From Micropterix aruncella (lineage: Eukaryota; Arthropoda; Insecta; Lepidoptera; Micropterigidae), in the NCBI GenBank assembly GCA_944548615.1, contig OX155951.1, positions 25,580,445 to 25,644,444 of the forward strand: a stretch of DNA of 64,000 nucleotides, in the 5' to 3' direction. Positions 1 through 16,640 of this stretch are shown one piece after another. Position 1 is the first letter of the stretch. Every line of letters begins with the position of its first letter. The notes beneath the pieces are model-generated. The model was not told the DNA's origin and made no database searches. It saw only the letters and a list, made by a program, of their open reading frames with translations. Made by a program: the position numbers and the translations under genes.

Positions 1-869
<869 letters not shown>

Positions 870-902
870 AATAATTTAAAAAAATTTACACCCTTAAAAT
901 AT

Positions 903-3832
<2,930 letters not shown>

Positions 3833-3999
3833 TGTTTCTTTATAATTTTTTAATATTATACAATTTTATATAGGTTTACCCTATTTTGATAACATTATAC
3901 AATCTTTATTATAAACTTCTCTGCCATAAATTAAGATTGAAGTTTCTTCTTTCATTTCATTGAGCATATGGAGGTTTTTTATTTTTATTTGGATTTAAT

Positions 4000-4969
<970 letters not shown>

Positions 4970-6253
4970 GATTACTCTGTCGGCCATTTTCTTCCCAATC
5001 AACATTTATTGACTATAAACAGCGCGGTGGCATTAATACAGAAAAATATATGGTATTTAATCTGAGGTAAGGCGTAGGAATTAATTCCATCGATCTCACT
5101 TTTCCATTTTGCGAGCGTATATATGAGAAAAAGCTGGGCGGCTTTTTGCACGCGCGCTTGCAAGCGCATGTTTTGGTTGCGCCAGCCGCCAGCCAATCAT
5201 CGATCGCGCTGGTACCAGAGATCACGAAGAATCAGAGATCATGAGCATGGTCATGATGATATAAAGCACCGAAACCTCACCTTGTTTGCAGGGATGTTAC
5301 TGTTATTTTCGCCACCAACTGACAGACTGAAAAGGTATAGCGACACAACAACACAACGACACACTTTCGTGAATTTACCATGACGTTACAACCTAATGGC
5401 AGCAGGAAAGGAAAATGATATACATAAATGTTGGATTAAGATATTGATTAGCACAAACGCTAGTTTTTAAATCGCCGTGTGATATTTTGAGATTTGCCTA
5501 AAGTATCATTGAAAAATACTGAAATTTCTGAAATACGGAAATACGGAAAATACTGAATCAGAAATTGCAGTATTTTTATATGGAAAGTGGGTCAAAAATG
5601 CGTGTATGAATTTATGTCTTATATTAATTCATAAATTATGTCTTGGTTTATATTTTCCATTTCATGAGAGGAATTCGAAATTTTCTTATTGGTTTTACTA
5701 GATTAAGGCGTGGACCTTGACAATAGTAACAGATGTCTCTAAATTGTATAATATATGCAAGTCTTTTAGTACAAAATCGTCAGAGCTTACCGTTAAATAC
5801 TTCAGAACCATATCAAATATAGTTTTAACTTATGACAGCAATTACTTCAAAAGACCGTTAAGACTCCGGTTGAAGACGAAATAGGAATAGGATGTTTGCA
5901 CAAACGCAAGAAGAGAATTCTCACAAATCCTAATGCCCAAGAGCCAGCACTGAAAAGGTCATGCTATTTTATGGCAACGATGCTAACCGTATTTGTGTTC
6001 CCGGGATGTCACAGGGTCGGGCATAAAAATAGCAGTCGGGCTACGGGTCTGGAGGTTAAATGTCTTGGAAAGTAACAAAAAGCCAAAACCTGCCATGGGC
6101 TAGATAAATATCATACTTTTATCAGATCTAAACATCAAGCTTTACGAAAACAATATTAAAAATATTGTTTCGATATCTAAAAAATAAATATGAATTATTG
6201 GTAAAATATGAATTATTGTACCTACTCAAGAAGTAAATATTAAAAGAAATAAA
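4970..6253. other. No gene recognised; short GC-richer segment 5110-5290
   Basis: The interval is AT-rich and stop-rich. A 180-bp patch has higher GC, with palindromic stretches (GCGCGCTTGCAAGCGC near 5152) and a CCAAT-like CAGCCAATCATCG near 5190. I see no TATA box or splice-bounded frame that would make this a gene start with any confidence. Confidence 0.5.
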
Positions 6254-6656
6254 AAAACACGACTGCCATTACAAAAAGTGCCATTACTGTATTTATAATC
6301 ATTTTAATATATTTTTTTCAATGAAATATTTCTGGTTTATGTATTTATTCATGTAAATACACATATACATATATTCGGAATGTACTCAATCGGACCTTTC
6401 ATTTTACACGAACCACGACATATTTATGTAAATTTACTTACATTTGTTGATTTCGGCATTTGCAACTCAAATCTTGATATTTGGATAGTTAAGGTATCCT
6501 AGGACACTCGGGATGGTTCTGAAAATGCTACATATGTACCTACTTCTAAATTGCTTTGAGCGTATAGAAGCTACGAGGGAATAAAGAAACGGAAAACATA
6601 CATAGATAAAAACCTGAATACAATACACTCCTTTTTCTTGGGCAGTCGTGTTAAAA
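6254..6656 (+). mobile_element. MITE-A, copy 1
   Basis: Non-coding element of about 400 bp with terminal inverted repeats: left ACACGACTGCCATTAC, right GGGCAGTCGTGT. Internal landmarks shared by all copies are a stretch beginning CGGAATGTACTCAATCGG, GACACTCGGGAT, and AGAAACGGAAAACATACAT near the right end. Other copies lie at 8947-9322, 56505-57088 and, reversed and decayed, at 18858-18940 and 33800-34122. It has no transposase and must have been moved in trans. The A/T-rich flanks hide any target duplication. Confidence 0.85.
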
Positions 6657-8537
6657 CAACACAAGTCCACGAATGCGTTTTATTCAGGAGACGATAAAAA
6701 CTTCATGTTAGTGGAAATACTTTCTCCATTTAGCTGTCATTTTTTTCCATTTTATTGACTGTTATATTATTTTACGACTATTTTATTTTCTCTCTGATAA
6801 TTGATTGTATTATTGTATTTTCTATTTGTAGGCCACATATTTCATGACAATCCTATTGATATTTTCCACTTCAAGGTGTTCTAAATATAGCTTTTTTATT
6901 ACTTTATTATTATTGTATTTTTTATACAAATACTTATCGGATTGACTATGTTTTCTTAAAATCCAATACAAATATTATAAATAATGTGGTAAGACTTTTT
7001 AAAACCTCTAGTATCGATTTTTAGAACTATTTTTAATCTTAAGCGGCTAAAGTAAGTACATATTATATACAATCGAAAATATTATGTCTACATAACTATT
7101 TATAAGTTTTGAAGCCGTAAACTTATTAATTTGACTGATTTGACTAATTTTTGAAATAACATAAAATTGCATGATCTCGATAAAATCTATTTTATTCAGA
7201 AGAATATTTATAATTTACTATCTACTAAAAATGGAAAAATATAGATTTTCAAACTTTACTATCATATTCTCTTATTCTTTCCGTGCGAGTTCCAACAAAC
7301 TCGGTTCGCTATAAAAAGACGCTAGCCCGAAAAGTTTCTATTTTATCTGGTAGTATATGATCAGACAATTTTTTTAATCCGCCTTCGTCTATTTGTTTGT
7401 TGTGGACATGATCGTTTTACCATAGAACACGCGGCCACATACTCTACTTAGAGTACAAAAATTGCAAAAAAATGTCTTCAGAAAAAAAATTACATAATAT
7501 TTTATTTTATATTTAGCCATTTTTTATAATTATACATTTCGTGTGCTTTTAAAGGAGAAAATTAGTAGGCAAACATAAAAATAACCAACAAAAAGTACGA
7601 ACAAGCTAATTTTGCAACTCAAATCTTGACTTTATAAAAAGGTTTAAAAACTAATTTACCGCGTGTATTTTGTAGCACCCTATTTCGGCGATGTTGCAAG
7701 ATCGCCGAATTGTCTGGTGCTATGAAATTTAATATTTATAACAAAACGTGACCATAAAAACTAATTTTTTTAAAGAAATCGGGATATTTCTTTCACTATT
7801 ACATTTTTAAATTTAAGCATGATTTTTAAGTAAAATAAAATGTTCAGTAACTAAAACCCATTATCGATTTTGGCTGTTTAAATTTTCCTCCATATTTCAC
7901 CCCGGATTCATGGATAATGCAATCGCTCCCGGTAGCCTACTGCCTGACCTGGCATTACTATTTTCTAAGACATACAAGAATACAAATATGGTATTTTTTC
8001 ATCTAATGACGGTGACTTTTCAACCTTCGTGTCAGACTATAACAATACTTATTTTATGTAAAGGTGCTTAAAAGCGATCAAGAACAAACATTCAGTATAT
8101 TTCGGAAGTGACAGCTTAGTATCAATCAATATCTGTGATCCAAGTTGACATGGCAAATAATGTTAGGATGATGTACGTTACTGGAGGTTAACGAAAAATT
8201 AACTATGCAAAACTAGCTACAAATAAATGTTACAAAAATGGCAACACTCGGAAAAACATACATAAAAGGATTAGAGAGAATAAAAATAAAACAGACCACT
8301 TCAGTGTTGTTATACAAATGGTATAAAATTTAATGCAGTAAAACGTTTAAATGTTATGTTATTAACGTCATAAAACTAAATTAATTCAATGCAAGTAGAA
8401 ATTTCTTTCATAAATCAAGGCGGCCATTAAAAGTATTTCACGTCGCAAAATGTTTTAAAAGCGAAGACTTATCGCCAGTCGTTAAACGTACCTTACTCAG
8501 CCGTTGCGAGCCGTGCCGAGCAAGTGATTGTGTGAGT
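6657..8537. other. No gene recognised; decayed LINE scrap and TATA-like site inside
   Basis: Mostly AT-rich filler. At 7655-7730 the + strand reads IYRVYFVAPYFGDVARSPN, similar to IYRVKFVATDYLAM at 24604, so a LINE relic is likely. At 7310-7317 TATAAAAA sits in slightly GC-richer sequence, but no frame follows it. Confidence 0.45.
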
Positions 8538-8634
8538 ATGAGTTTCCTCAAACGTGCCCGTGGATCGTCAGATGTGTATGAGTATTATCAAATGTGTGTG
8601 AGTCATTATTTCGAGGAGTATACCTGGTTGGAAG
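8538..8634 (+). CDS. Candidate first coding exon (unknown protein)
   Basis: An ATG at 8538 opens 32 codons beginning MSFLKRARGSSDVYEYYQMC and reaches GAAG|GTAAGG, a strong splice-donor match, at 8634/8635. Upstream 8460-8537 is GC-richer than its surroundings and includes the Inr-like TCAGCCGTTG and a repeated GAGCCGTGCCGAG, which would fit a 5' UTR. If the intron is not spliced the frame stops three codons later. I do not recognise the peptide and see no partner exon in the window. The support is composition plus one splice site, so this is a low-confidence candidate. It is not obviously part of any repeat found here. Confidence 0.22.
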
Positions 8635-8946
8635 GTAAGGGTTAACGCATTTGTGTCTCCGAGTCTAGACAAACTTAATATTGACACAAATCATTACGAT
8701 AAACGTGTCATCCCCTGTGAGTAATCCGTGACTCGTGACCAAATCTCCTCAAACTATTTTGGCATGATTTTATAAACGCTGCATAAGTCAATCGGAAGGT
8801 GCAAACTTCGCAAACACATTTTGGGAACCGCGAAATTTCTATGGATATACAAATCAAAGTTATTTACTTAGGTACCTAGTATCATGAATTATAATAGTAT
8901 TTTAATATTACAAGTAAATCTATTAAAAATAACAAAAAAAAACACG

Positions 8947-9322
8947 ACTGCCGTTACAGAAAGTAAAATATTGTATTTATAATTATTTTTTGTACGGTTT
9001 TTTTATGAAATATTTGTGGTTTATGTATATATCCATTTAGATACATGTATATTTCCGGAATGTACTAATTAGACCTTTTATTTGAGAGTAAACACGATAT
9101 ATTTATGACATTTTGACATTTGGACATTTATCCAACTACTTACTAGATATTTAGACAGTTAATGTACTTTATGACACACGGGATAACATAACGATTCTAA
9201 CAATACCACACACTTCTAAATCGGTTAAAGGGTTTAGAAGTTATGGTGGAATTAAGAAACAGAAAACATACATAGATGAACCCTCAACACATTACATTCC
9301 TTTTATGCTTGGCAGTCGTGTA
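8947..9322 (+). mobile_element. MITE-A, copy 2
   Basis: Left TIR ACACGACTGCCGTTACAG, right TIR CTTGGCAGTCGTGT. Internal order is as in copy 1: GGTTTATGTATATATCCA, CGGAATGTACTAATTAG, GACACACGGGATAACAT, AGAAAACATACATAGATG. Several point changes and small indels separate the two copies. Confidence 0.88.
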
Positions 9323-9599
9323 AAAATGAACTAGTAGCAATATGAAAAGTACAAGTACTTTTCAAAATTCTAGCTCTGGGTACGGGATCGGTTTGTATAT
9401 GACAGCTCTAATCAGCTCATCCATAGCATGAATAAAACTAATTGGCGGAAAAAAAAATAAAGTCGGATAATTTGCTTAAAAGTTACGTTTCCTAAGTCAT
9501 TCAGCTTTAAATTTTGTATCTCAAAAACGTACTGTCCGATTTCAGTGGGAGCTAACGGGCCCATTATGAGGTGGCCACGATGACCCATGTATTCAGGGT

Positions 9600-10240
9600 C
9601 GGTCACACTCACGGGTCAACACCCATCCGATGGCCTCCACGCATGGGGTGCGAACCTGGGTAGGACACTGGGTCAACCAGTCTCCCCTGGGCATCAAACC
9701 CCTGGGAATCAACCAGTCTCCCCTGGGAATCGGACCGCGCTCCTGGACGGTCTGCGCACCGAGCGGCGCAAGCCAATCGTTTGTGCTCTCCGACTAACAG
9801 TCGGGGGAGTCTGGGAACTGTATTGTTTCCTATAGAGCGGAGGTGGTTGCCTACCTTACGGCGACTGCTCTTGAAATGACCATTGGCCATCCGATCCCGA
9901 TGCCCAGAGTCGGGCAAAGGACGCATTGGTCCGCGATAGATTCGGCGTACACCGTTTTACCGCTTCGTAAGGGAGAGGACCGCGCAAGCGACCTCGAACT
10001 CGGAACCAATCGAGAGACCGGAGAAATCTGGTCACAATTGGAAGCAAGGGCGCGAGGGTCGGCCAGCCAGGTAACACTGGCTATCTCGCGGTAAGGCATT
10101 GGCTTCTTGCGGGTTGTGACGTAGCTGGATGTTGGATTTGTTCTGTCCAAAGTCTTCTACGTTCACTGCAGGGCGATAGAACGAGAAAATCGTTAAAACG
10201 TCCTGTGGTGACGGGCTCGCCCGTTGTAGTTGACACCGCA
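9600..10240 (+). repeat. Repeat R, copy 1: GC-rich retroposon or LINE 3' end
   Basis: The part from about 9972 recurs at 19848-20086 and 61858-62121. Landmarks are CCGGAGAAATCTGGTCAC, a stretch ending CTATCTCGCGGTAAG, GTCCAAAGTCTTCTACG, and a terminal hairpin GACGGGCTCGCCCGTTGTAG, after which similarity stops. The 5' part (9600-9840) is found only here and includes an imperfect tandem repeat around CAACCAGTCTCCCCTGGG (9678-9735). The common 3' end with variable 5' extent is the signature of a retroposed element. Frames across it, including a 105-codon minus-strand one, are not supported. Class unknown. Confidence 0.7.
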
Positions 10241-10245
10241 AGTTC

Positions 10246-11666
10246 TCTGACTAACAGAATACTCCGATTTCAAAAAAATCTTTACTAATCAATTTTAATA
10301 TTTAATTTGGGGAAGTAATTAAAAGTTGGTTACCTATGGCTAACATGTGATTCTTCAGTCGCCCGGTTGAAAGGTAACTCCTTGACTTGGTTGATCCGAC
10401 TTGATCCATAGTTGACTTGGCTCCCTGACTTTGGGGGCAGACGCACCCAAACCTAATCAGCTCTTTTCATTAATGAATGAAACATAGTGGCGAAAGAATT
10501 TTCGAAATCGGACAACTCGTTCTTGAGATATTGATGAGCCAGACAGAAAGATAAACAGACGGAAAGACAGTTTTTTTCTGGTTCTAAACGTACTAAAATG
10601 CGGAGACATTTGTTTTTGAGTAGAATCAATTTTGTTTTCTTTTAGGTAAATGCAAGACTCTTCGCGGTAGTCTTGTGTGCGGGCATTGTATACCGAGAGA
10701 ACAGTGAGAGCTTTGCGGAGATAGGGTGCAAGAAGAGTTAGCAGAGGGGTATGTCTCGACGAACGCCTTTAGTTGGCGTTATGTGGGTGAAGGTTGGCGA
10801 CTTTTTCGAACGTTTGAATATCCGCGTCGGCCGAGTAACGAACATCTGGCGGCCATATGCGAGCCCTTAAGACTCGTGGCGTAGCTCGCTTCGATTTCAT
10901 TTTTTTTTCTCATAGAAGCTATTGTCTGGTATACTGTGGTGCGGGTCTGCTGAGCGGGTGGTGGTGAGTAAAAAATATATGCCGCAGTTTGGGATGCGAT
11001 GGCGCCATCGGTCACAGATTAGCCCTTATCGTAATCCTTACTGACACGTCACTGGTAAAGAGCACTGTTGGTCCTCGCTCTTACTTATTGGCTTACTTTT
11101 GAATTAACACAAACACAACCGAATCATTCGATCGTCAGCTTAAGATTCCTTAAAAAACGTAATGGAGTGTCAACAAAGCTTCGCAATGATGGACGAATGA
11201 TAATCGTATATAAAATGCATTTACTAATTACGCAACGATATGTGTGTTTTACAGTTTTTATTGTTATATAAATGCACCTTAAATTATGCAGAATATGCGT
11301 AGTTATAAATCAGGTTAGGTAGGTATTGTTTTTATTAAAACAACCTCTGCTATACCTAATTAAAAGCATTTCAGTTACAAATTTCGTATAGTCTTTGTTT
11401 ATGTCGCCTTATCGAAAAAAGTGACCAGAGTTCTTTCAACCTAGTAGGGTAACCATTCGTTTAGAGTTGTGCAGATATATTTGTAATCGATATATTTCGA
11501 ATCTACATACATACAGTGCACGAACTATTATTTATTTAAAATTAATTGCTTTAGAAAGCGAAGTAGGTACCTATTGTATGGAGGTGTTAATACATCTCCC
11601 GTGTTGTTTGCAAAGGCTTAGCAGAAAGATTCTTCTTCCGACATTTATTGTTCACTACCTTCGATT
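10246..11666. other. No assigned gene; short exon-like stretch 10646-10705
   Basis: A pyrimidine tract and AG (TTTTGTTTTCTTTTAG, ending 10645) precede a short frame reading KCKTLRGSLVCGHCIPREQ and then a stop. It resembles a terminal exon with a CxxC pair but nothing else supports it. The segment 10640-11060 is moderately GC-rich, also reads YVSTNAFSWRYVGEGWRLF in another frame, and may be an old retroelement. The remainder is AT-rich without features. Confidence 0.3.
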
Positions 11667-11922
11667 ACCGGTGGCATAGTGGCTAGGTCGCCTGATCTTA
11701 CATCGTAAGATTCCGAGCTCGATTCGCGGCTGAGTTACAATTTTCTGTTGGGATAAAATGAACGGAATTGCATTTCAATTTTGTCGATCGAATGCAATAA
11801 CAAGACACACACGTACATACATTTTACACACACACTTACATATAAACACTTCATAGTAGGGTTAGTTGTAATAGATTGTCATATGATATTATACCCGCCC
11901 ATTGGGAAATTTCACAATCAAA
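11667..11922 (+). repeat. tRNA-derived SINE, copy 1
   Basis: The head CCGGTGGCATAGTGGCTAGG matches a tRNA A box and GAGCTCGATTCGCGGC is a decayed B box/T arm. The body (TCGATCGAATGCAATAAC) and tail (CCCATTGGGAAATTTCACAA) are shared with the copy at 33240. The A/B box spacing would suit an internal RNA polymerase III promoter. It is more diverged than copy 2 and contains a CA-rich stretch (11800-11835). Confidence 0.8.
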
Positions 11923-12773
11923 AGTAGAAGCTAACAAACGCACTTCTGATTTGAAGATTTCCAACACCGCATCTAATAAATGGCCGTATTCACGGTCGAT
12001 ACTTAAGTCGACCTTTAGGGAACCCTCAATCGAGTAGCAAATAAGTGCCATTCTCATCACTACGATACATAGTTGTAACTCATTCGAGTATTTCCTTTAG
12101 TGCCTAGATACTTGAGTGACGCTCAAGCAATTAGATTAATTTCTACTTTGGTTCTATATCGATTATATTTTATTCTCTTTACTATAGAACTTTCGTCTCC
12201 AGAATTTTCGTTACCTTTAAAAAAAATGTTCTTCATTCGCCAACAGCTGTTGGCGACTGACTTTTGATAAAACGTAGTTTCTACTTTATCTATGCATTTG
12301 ATGACGTTTACTCTTAATTCTTGTTTGACGTTGTCTATGTTTCTTGGCCATACTTGATTCTTGTGACAAAGGACGTATTTCCCTTATGAAAACACTGGGC
12401 TCTAGTTAACTGCATTAATGGCGGATTCTAGCGAGGTATCAAGAGGGGGTGGGGGCATGGGGCCTAGCCCCTCGAAATTTCTCCGGATTCATCCGAGCCA
12501 AATAGCAAAAGCTTCAAAGTGTAAAATTTTTGATAAACAACAAAATAACATTTATGTAATATTTTTAGAGACCGTCCAGGCTCTAATAAGGCTAAGCGCA
12601 TAACTGTAACAAAAAGGTGACATGGAATATCACCATATAAAAAGAAGAGTGAAAGTGAACCATTGAATTTAAAATATTAAATGTCGAATTTATTAAATGT
12701 CGAAATTATTAAATTAAAAAATATTTAATGTCGAAATTCGATTGTACAATAATTGATGCATTCACTTAGAGTG

Positions 12774-12865
12774 ATAATAATATTAAAAATAATAAAACGC
12801 TTTAATCGTAAGAAACGGCGAGCTTATTGCCTGCAGGCAATATTTTATATCTAACCTATATATTG
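12774..12865 (-). repeat. LINE 3'-end fragment (CR1/Jockey-like tail)
   Basis: AATAATAAAACGCTTTAATC is followed by GGCGAGCTTATTGCCTGCAG, the reverse complement of a LINE 3' UTR ending in an ATT repeat. The same tail occurs at 27018 and, with part of the coding region, at 58145. No coding sequence remains here. Confidence 0.6.
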
Positions 12866-12969
12866 CATGAACACTGTTTGCGAGTATATGCTACAGTACC
12901 ATGCGAATTAATTGGAAGAAAGAGTATTTTTCTTCGAAAAAGGCTTTATTGGACATAAACATACAAAAA

Positions 12970-13430
12970 CAGTACCGGCAGTTATAGATTGTATGTTTTA
13001 ATATAGAATGTGTTGATAACACCTTTCTCTCTTGTAGGTATATAATTTACCAGGTTTTGACAGCTCCCTTTTAGTTCATCATCGTGAAACCATACTTGAA
13101 TTACTGCACTGATCATCTTGGTTCCGTTCGATCTATCTTGGAGAGCCGTTTTTTGCAAATGACCAAGAGGTTTTCGATCGGGTTGAGATCGGGAGAGTTT
13201 CTGAGCCATTCAAGTACAGTAATTTGGTTACGTGTGAAAAACTGTTTCACTTTTTTCGAACAATGGCATGGGGCGAGATCCTGTCGAAAAATTCCCTCGT
13301 TGAAAGGATAGACCTTGTGGAGCTCCCGTATCATATAGTTTGATAAGATGTCAATATATTGTTCCGAATTTGAATTCGGTATCCCACCGGTAGGTCAGGT
13401 GAAATTAAAGAAGCTTCTAAAATGGTGGGA
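12970..13430 (-). pseudogene. Tc1-like transposase, C-terminal relic (DD34E)
   Basis: The minus strand encodes the C-terminal half of a Tc1/mariner-superfamily transposase. From about 13390 it reads YIDILSNYMIRELHKVYPFN, then RQDLAPCHCSKKVKQFF and NSPDLNPIENL. The second catalytic Asp (RQD) and the Glu (PIE) are exactly 34 residues apart, the DD34E spacing of the Tc1 family. The N-terminal HTH and first Asp are missing, and stops interrupt the tract after KIDRTEPR, so it is dead. The relic ends at the border of the GC-rich island (13440). No clear TIR is visible. Confidence 0.82.
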
Positions 13431-13439
13431 TTGTGAATA

Positions 13440-13730
13440 ATGCCGACAGTTTCTCATAAAATTGTGAAGTGCGGGTGACCCGTTTGGCGTAGGCCAATAA
13501 GACGCGGTCGTCCATCGCGTCGTCGTGCGTCGCGTCGGTCCGCGATAACGTGTCCATTAGTCGGGGTGCCGACCGACGCCGGGGACCGGGGAGATGGGGG
13601 CCGCGCGGGGACCGCTAATGGAGCGCCCGCGCCCGCACCGGACTCCCCTGATAAACACAAACAAAACCCTCGTGAGCCCCACTTGTCACACCACTCGCTC
13701 CTCTGACCCGCCACTGCTAATCATATTATT
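13440..13730. promoter_or_regulatory. GC-rich island with ATTA-core motifs
   Basis: About 290 bp with far higher GC than the flanks and many CpGs (GCGTCGTCGTGCGTCGCG, GGGGGCCGCGCGGGGACCG). It holds two oppositely oriented CCATTAG sites (13554 and about 13611) and a GCTAATCATATTATTGG near 13714, homeodomain-type cores. No frame or splice site stands out, although stop codons are scarce because of composition. It is a candidate conserved enhancer or promoter. It is not a copy of any other repeat in the window. Confidence 0.35.
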
Positions 13731-13979
13731 GGGAATATTTTTGCGCGACGAGTCGCTATCTTAGATTAGCCCAAGTGTGTAAAATACCTCATACTATAGT
13801 GTCGACTAAAGGAAAATGCTACTTTTTGTATGTTCTCTGGACCCAACAAACAATAAGCTTGAGAATGGCATATATTAGTTATATTTAAAAACGTGATCTC
13901 ACCTCTACTGTCTCAGTGGTATTCGAGTTTTATATACATATTTAAATTAATAGTTTTGGCAAGAAATGTCTTTTGATAA

Positions 13980-14030
13980 ATATTATTATTATTATCTTAT
14001 TATTACTATTATTACTACTTATACTCTATT
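13980..14030. repeat. Degenerate (TTA)n microsatellite
   Basis: TATTATTATTATTATC followed by TTATTACTATTATTACTACT. It belongs to the AT-rich gene-free stretch 13731-14912, where I see nothing else. Confidence 0.85.
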
Positions 14031-14912
14031 GCACAAAATAAACAAAATATGTACATAACAAAAGTGATACAGCACGGACCGAAAGCCAAACGACGACCCG
14101 CCGCATGAGTCGATAGCAACCCTTCGTTTTATCTCGGCTTGTCGCTAAAGTCGAAGCGAGTCGGCAACGATCGTCACATGTAAAAAAATATAGGAAAGAG
14201 TGAGAGACACATATGCGATGCGGCTAACGTTGGCCAACATGTAGAGGCGGAATAAGATAGTAGTGTTGTGGCCACTAAATATTGTTTCAATCACATCAAT
14301 GACGAAATATCGCATTAGGTCACACATACAGGATGAGTGTTTTCTTTCGGCAAATAAAACTCAATTTTTACGTACATAAATCAAACCACGATTGGTTTTT
14401 ACAAAGAATTCATTTGGAATTCATTAGTGTGATCGTTCATAGCTGTCCATTTATCGGCAGACTAATTTCATTGGGCCATTGCTGCTATTCAGTAACAGAA
14501 AACATGTGAATTTCTTGTTTTCAGTCCTTGGTGCTGCCTAAAACAGCGCATAAATGAAAAGATTGAATGTCTATAATGATAATTCTCTTCAAAATCTTTC
14601 TTGTTAGCATATTTATTTGTGCTATGGTTTGCATAGCGGCTAAATTCGAAAAATAACGCAATTTGATTGTTTTGCTTTACAGAATAGCAGAAAACATGTT
14701 ATTGTCATCGCATGTGACATTTTATCTCTATGCCAACGTCAAACTGGTTTGAAGAGTTTTTACTACTGTTTAACGCTTAGCAGACAACATTTTCGTTATA
14801 AGCGCTATAATTCATTGTGAGTCTTGGTTTCGTCGTCAAGAATATTTCTCCATTCCATCCTATACTGGGCTTCGGTTTTCCTATTGTTCAAATGCATTTA
14901 GACCTTTAGCCA

Positions 14913-15243
14913 CACTGTGAAAAATATTGGAGTGATTCTTACATTACCATTTTGTTATTACGGTTCCATACAAAATAACGACATTACTCGATTATATGTA
15001 TCAACCTTTTCCCTACGGTTAATACGGGAATAATAGTATACCGTAGCTTCAACATGAATCATTTGTCCAACTTTAACCGTACGTATACTACTACATGCTG
15101 TCATGTTAGAAGCGAGATCACAATGAAATAACATTATGTTTTAACATTACGACAAGGTAACTACCGTCTCACGGAGGTATATACGTAATCCTTGTTGAAA
15201 CATGCGTATTATTGTGTATTACACCGTTATATTTTTCTCAGTG
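14913..15243 (+). mobile_element. MITE-B, copy 1 (internally shortened)
   Basis: TIRs are CACTGTGAAAAATAT at the left and ATATTTTTCTCAGTG at the right, with CA outside each. The interior shares TTCTTACATTACCATTTTG, ACTCGATTATATGTATCAAC, TAACCGTACGTATACTAC and GTAATCCTTGTTGAAACATG with copies at 22429, 38549 and 59332. It is about 100 bp shorter than those. Non-coding. Confidence 0.87.
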
Positions 15244-16640
15244 CACATAATCAATCTGTCTCAGTTTATGTCGTCCGGCTTTACGATGTCATTCAGGTTC
15301 TCTATCACCCAAATGCCTAAACCTTCCGATTTTTAGGAATCTTATGGTAAACCGAGGCAATGGGTTCTCTCTTCCGACGTGGGCAGCCATGTATTTGGTT
15401 GTCTCCATAGTGGCTGTTTCTCTATTAGTTTAATTTGATACAACTTCACTAGATTCATATTATGCTCGATGGATGATACCATCGAAAAAAAGGTACGCGT
15501 AAATGAGCGGTTTTCGACTAGCAAAATAAGTTGTAGAGTTACTGATGATGTTGATGATGACGTAAACATCAGAATGTGAACTCTACTCATAATACGATAG
15601 TCGTATACGTCGTGAGTGATCGTAAAAACGCACGGACTGAGATTAGAGGGAAACGAGGCGGTGGCGAAGAAGAGAATTAAATGGAATTGTATTATCGCGT
15701 GTCGTACGGCCTTCCAGGCGCTTCTTTTTACTTTTTTCGGTCTGTCTCCTCATTTTTTCCTTGTTTACAAAATAACTCCGATATCGCCGGCGCTGGCCGC
15801 CGGGAGTGCGTTTCTGGAGTTGTCGCGCTTTGTCGTGCAATGTTTGTTTATCAGCTATGGTGTAGTGTGACATGTTTTTACTTATGTTCTAATATCATTC
15901 TATATATAATTATAACCAATTTGAATTAAATCATAGAATTTAAGTCATAACGATAGCGACAATTCCTATGTTTGACGTTTAGCGAACAGCACGGAGTCGA
16001 TACATTATAGGGCAGATTATGTTTGATTGGTTGTTGTAATAAGATATCATTAATTAAGACGAAGTAGACTTATCAGTTTTGTTAAATGCGATTCTTTCTT
16101 TTATTTTTATGGTTATTTTAATACTTTTATATGTACTCATTTAAAGCTATTTTTTTAAAACCAATTTTTGATTTTTATTATCTCACTCTATTTTTAGCAA
16201 TTATGTTTAAAAAATACTATCTATTTGGAAATACTTTTTTTATGATTATGGTTAACAATTGTACATATTTAACTTTACTTTGATTGTCCAGCTAGTAAGG
16301 AATTATAATTAATATTAGGGTATACATCCTTTTTAAATTTTACTATGTTTTTTCTTTACTTAGATTGTATATATGTTATAAACATGTTTATATAAATTTA
16401 AATGTCTGCTTTAGAACAGGATATATTCTAGTTAGATGCCATTAAAATAAGATCACTAGCAAAACTGTTTGTTATATCATGTTATAAGTTTTTGCTACTG
16501 GATTTTTATTTATGACATTTTAATTGTGAATTTTGTAAAACTGTATATTATTGTGAATTACAAATAAATTTAAATTTAATAATATACAATAGACAAAATT
16601 TTTACAAAAAAAAAAACCGTCTCATTTTTTTTATATAAAT
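15244..16640. other. No gene recognised; GC-richer, stop-poor patch 15610-15860
   Basis: In the patch three overlapping frames (84 and 82 codons +, 76 codons -) are open at once, which reflects composition rather than coding. It contains GATATCGCCGGCGCTGGCCG and purine-rich tracts and could be regulatory. The rest (15871-16620) is AT-rich and ends in a polyA-like run before 16620, with no features. Confidence 0.4.

Noticed and set aside
9609..10150. Several overlapping 70-105-codon frames on both strands
   Set aside because: They lie in a GC-rich retroposon end, overlap each other, and are not conserved in the other two copies of the same repeat.
15616..15929. 84-, 82- and 76-codon frames in the same GC-rich patch
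   Set aside because: Three frames on two strands open simultaneously indicate low stop frequency from composition; none has a recognisable domain or splice context.
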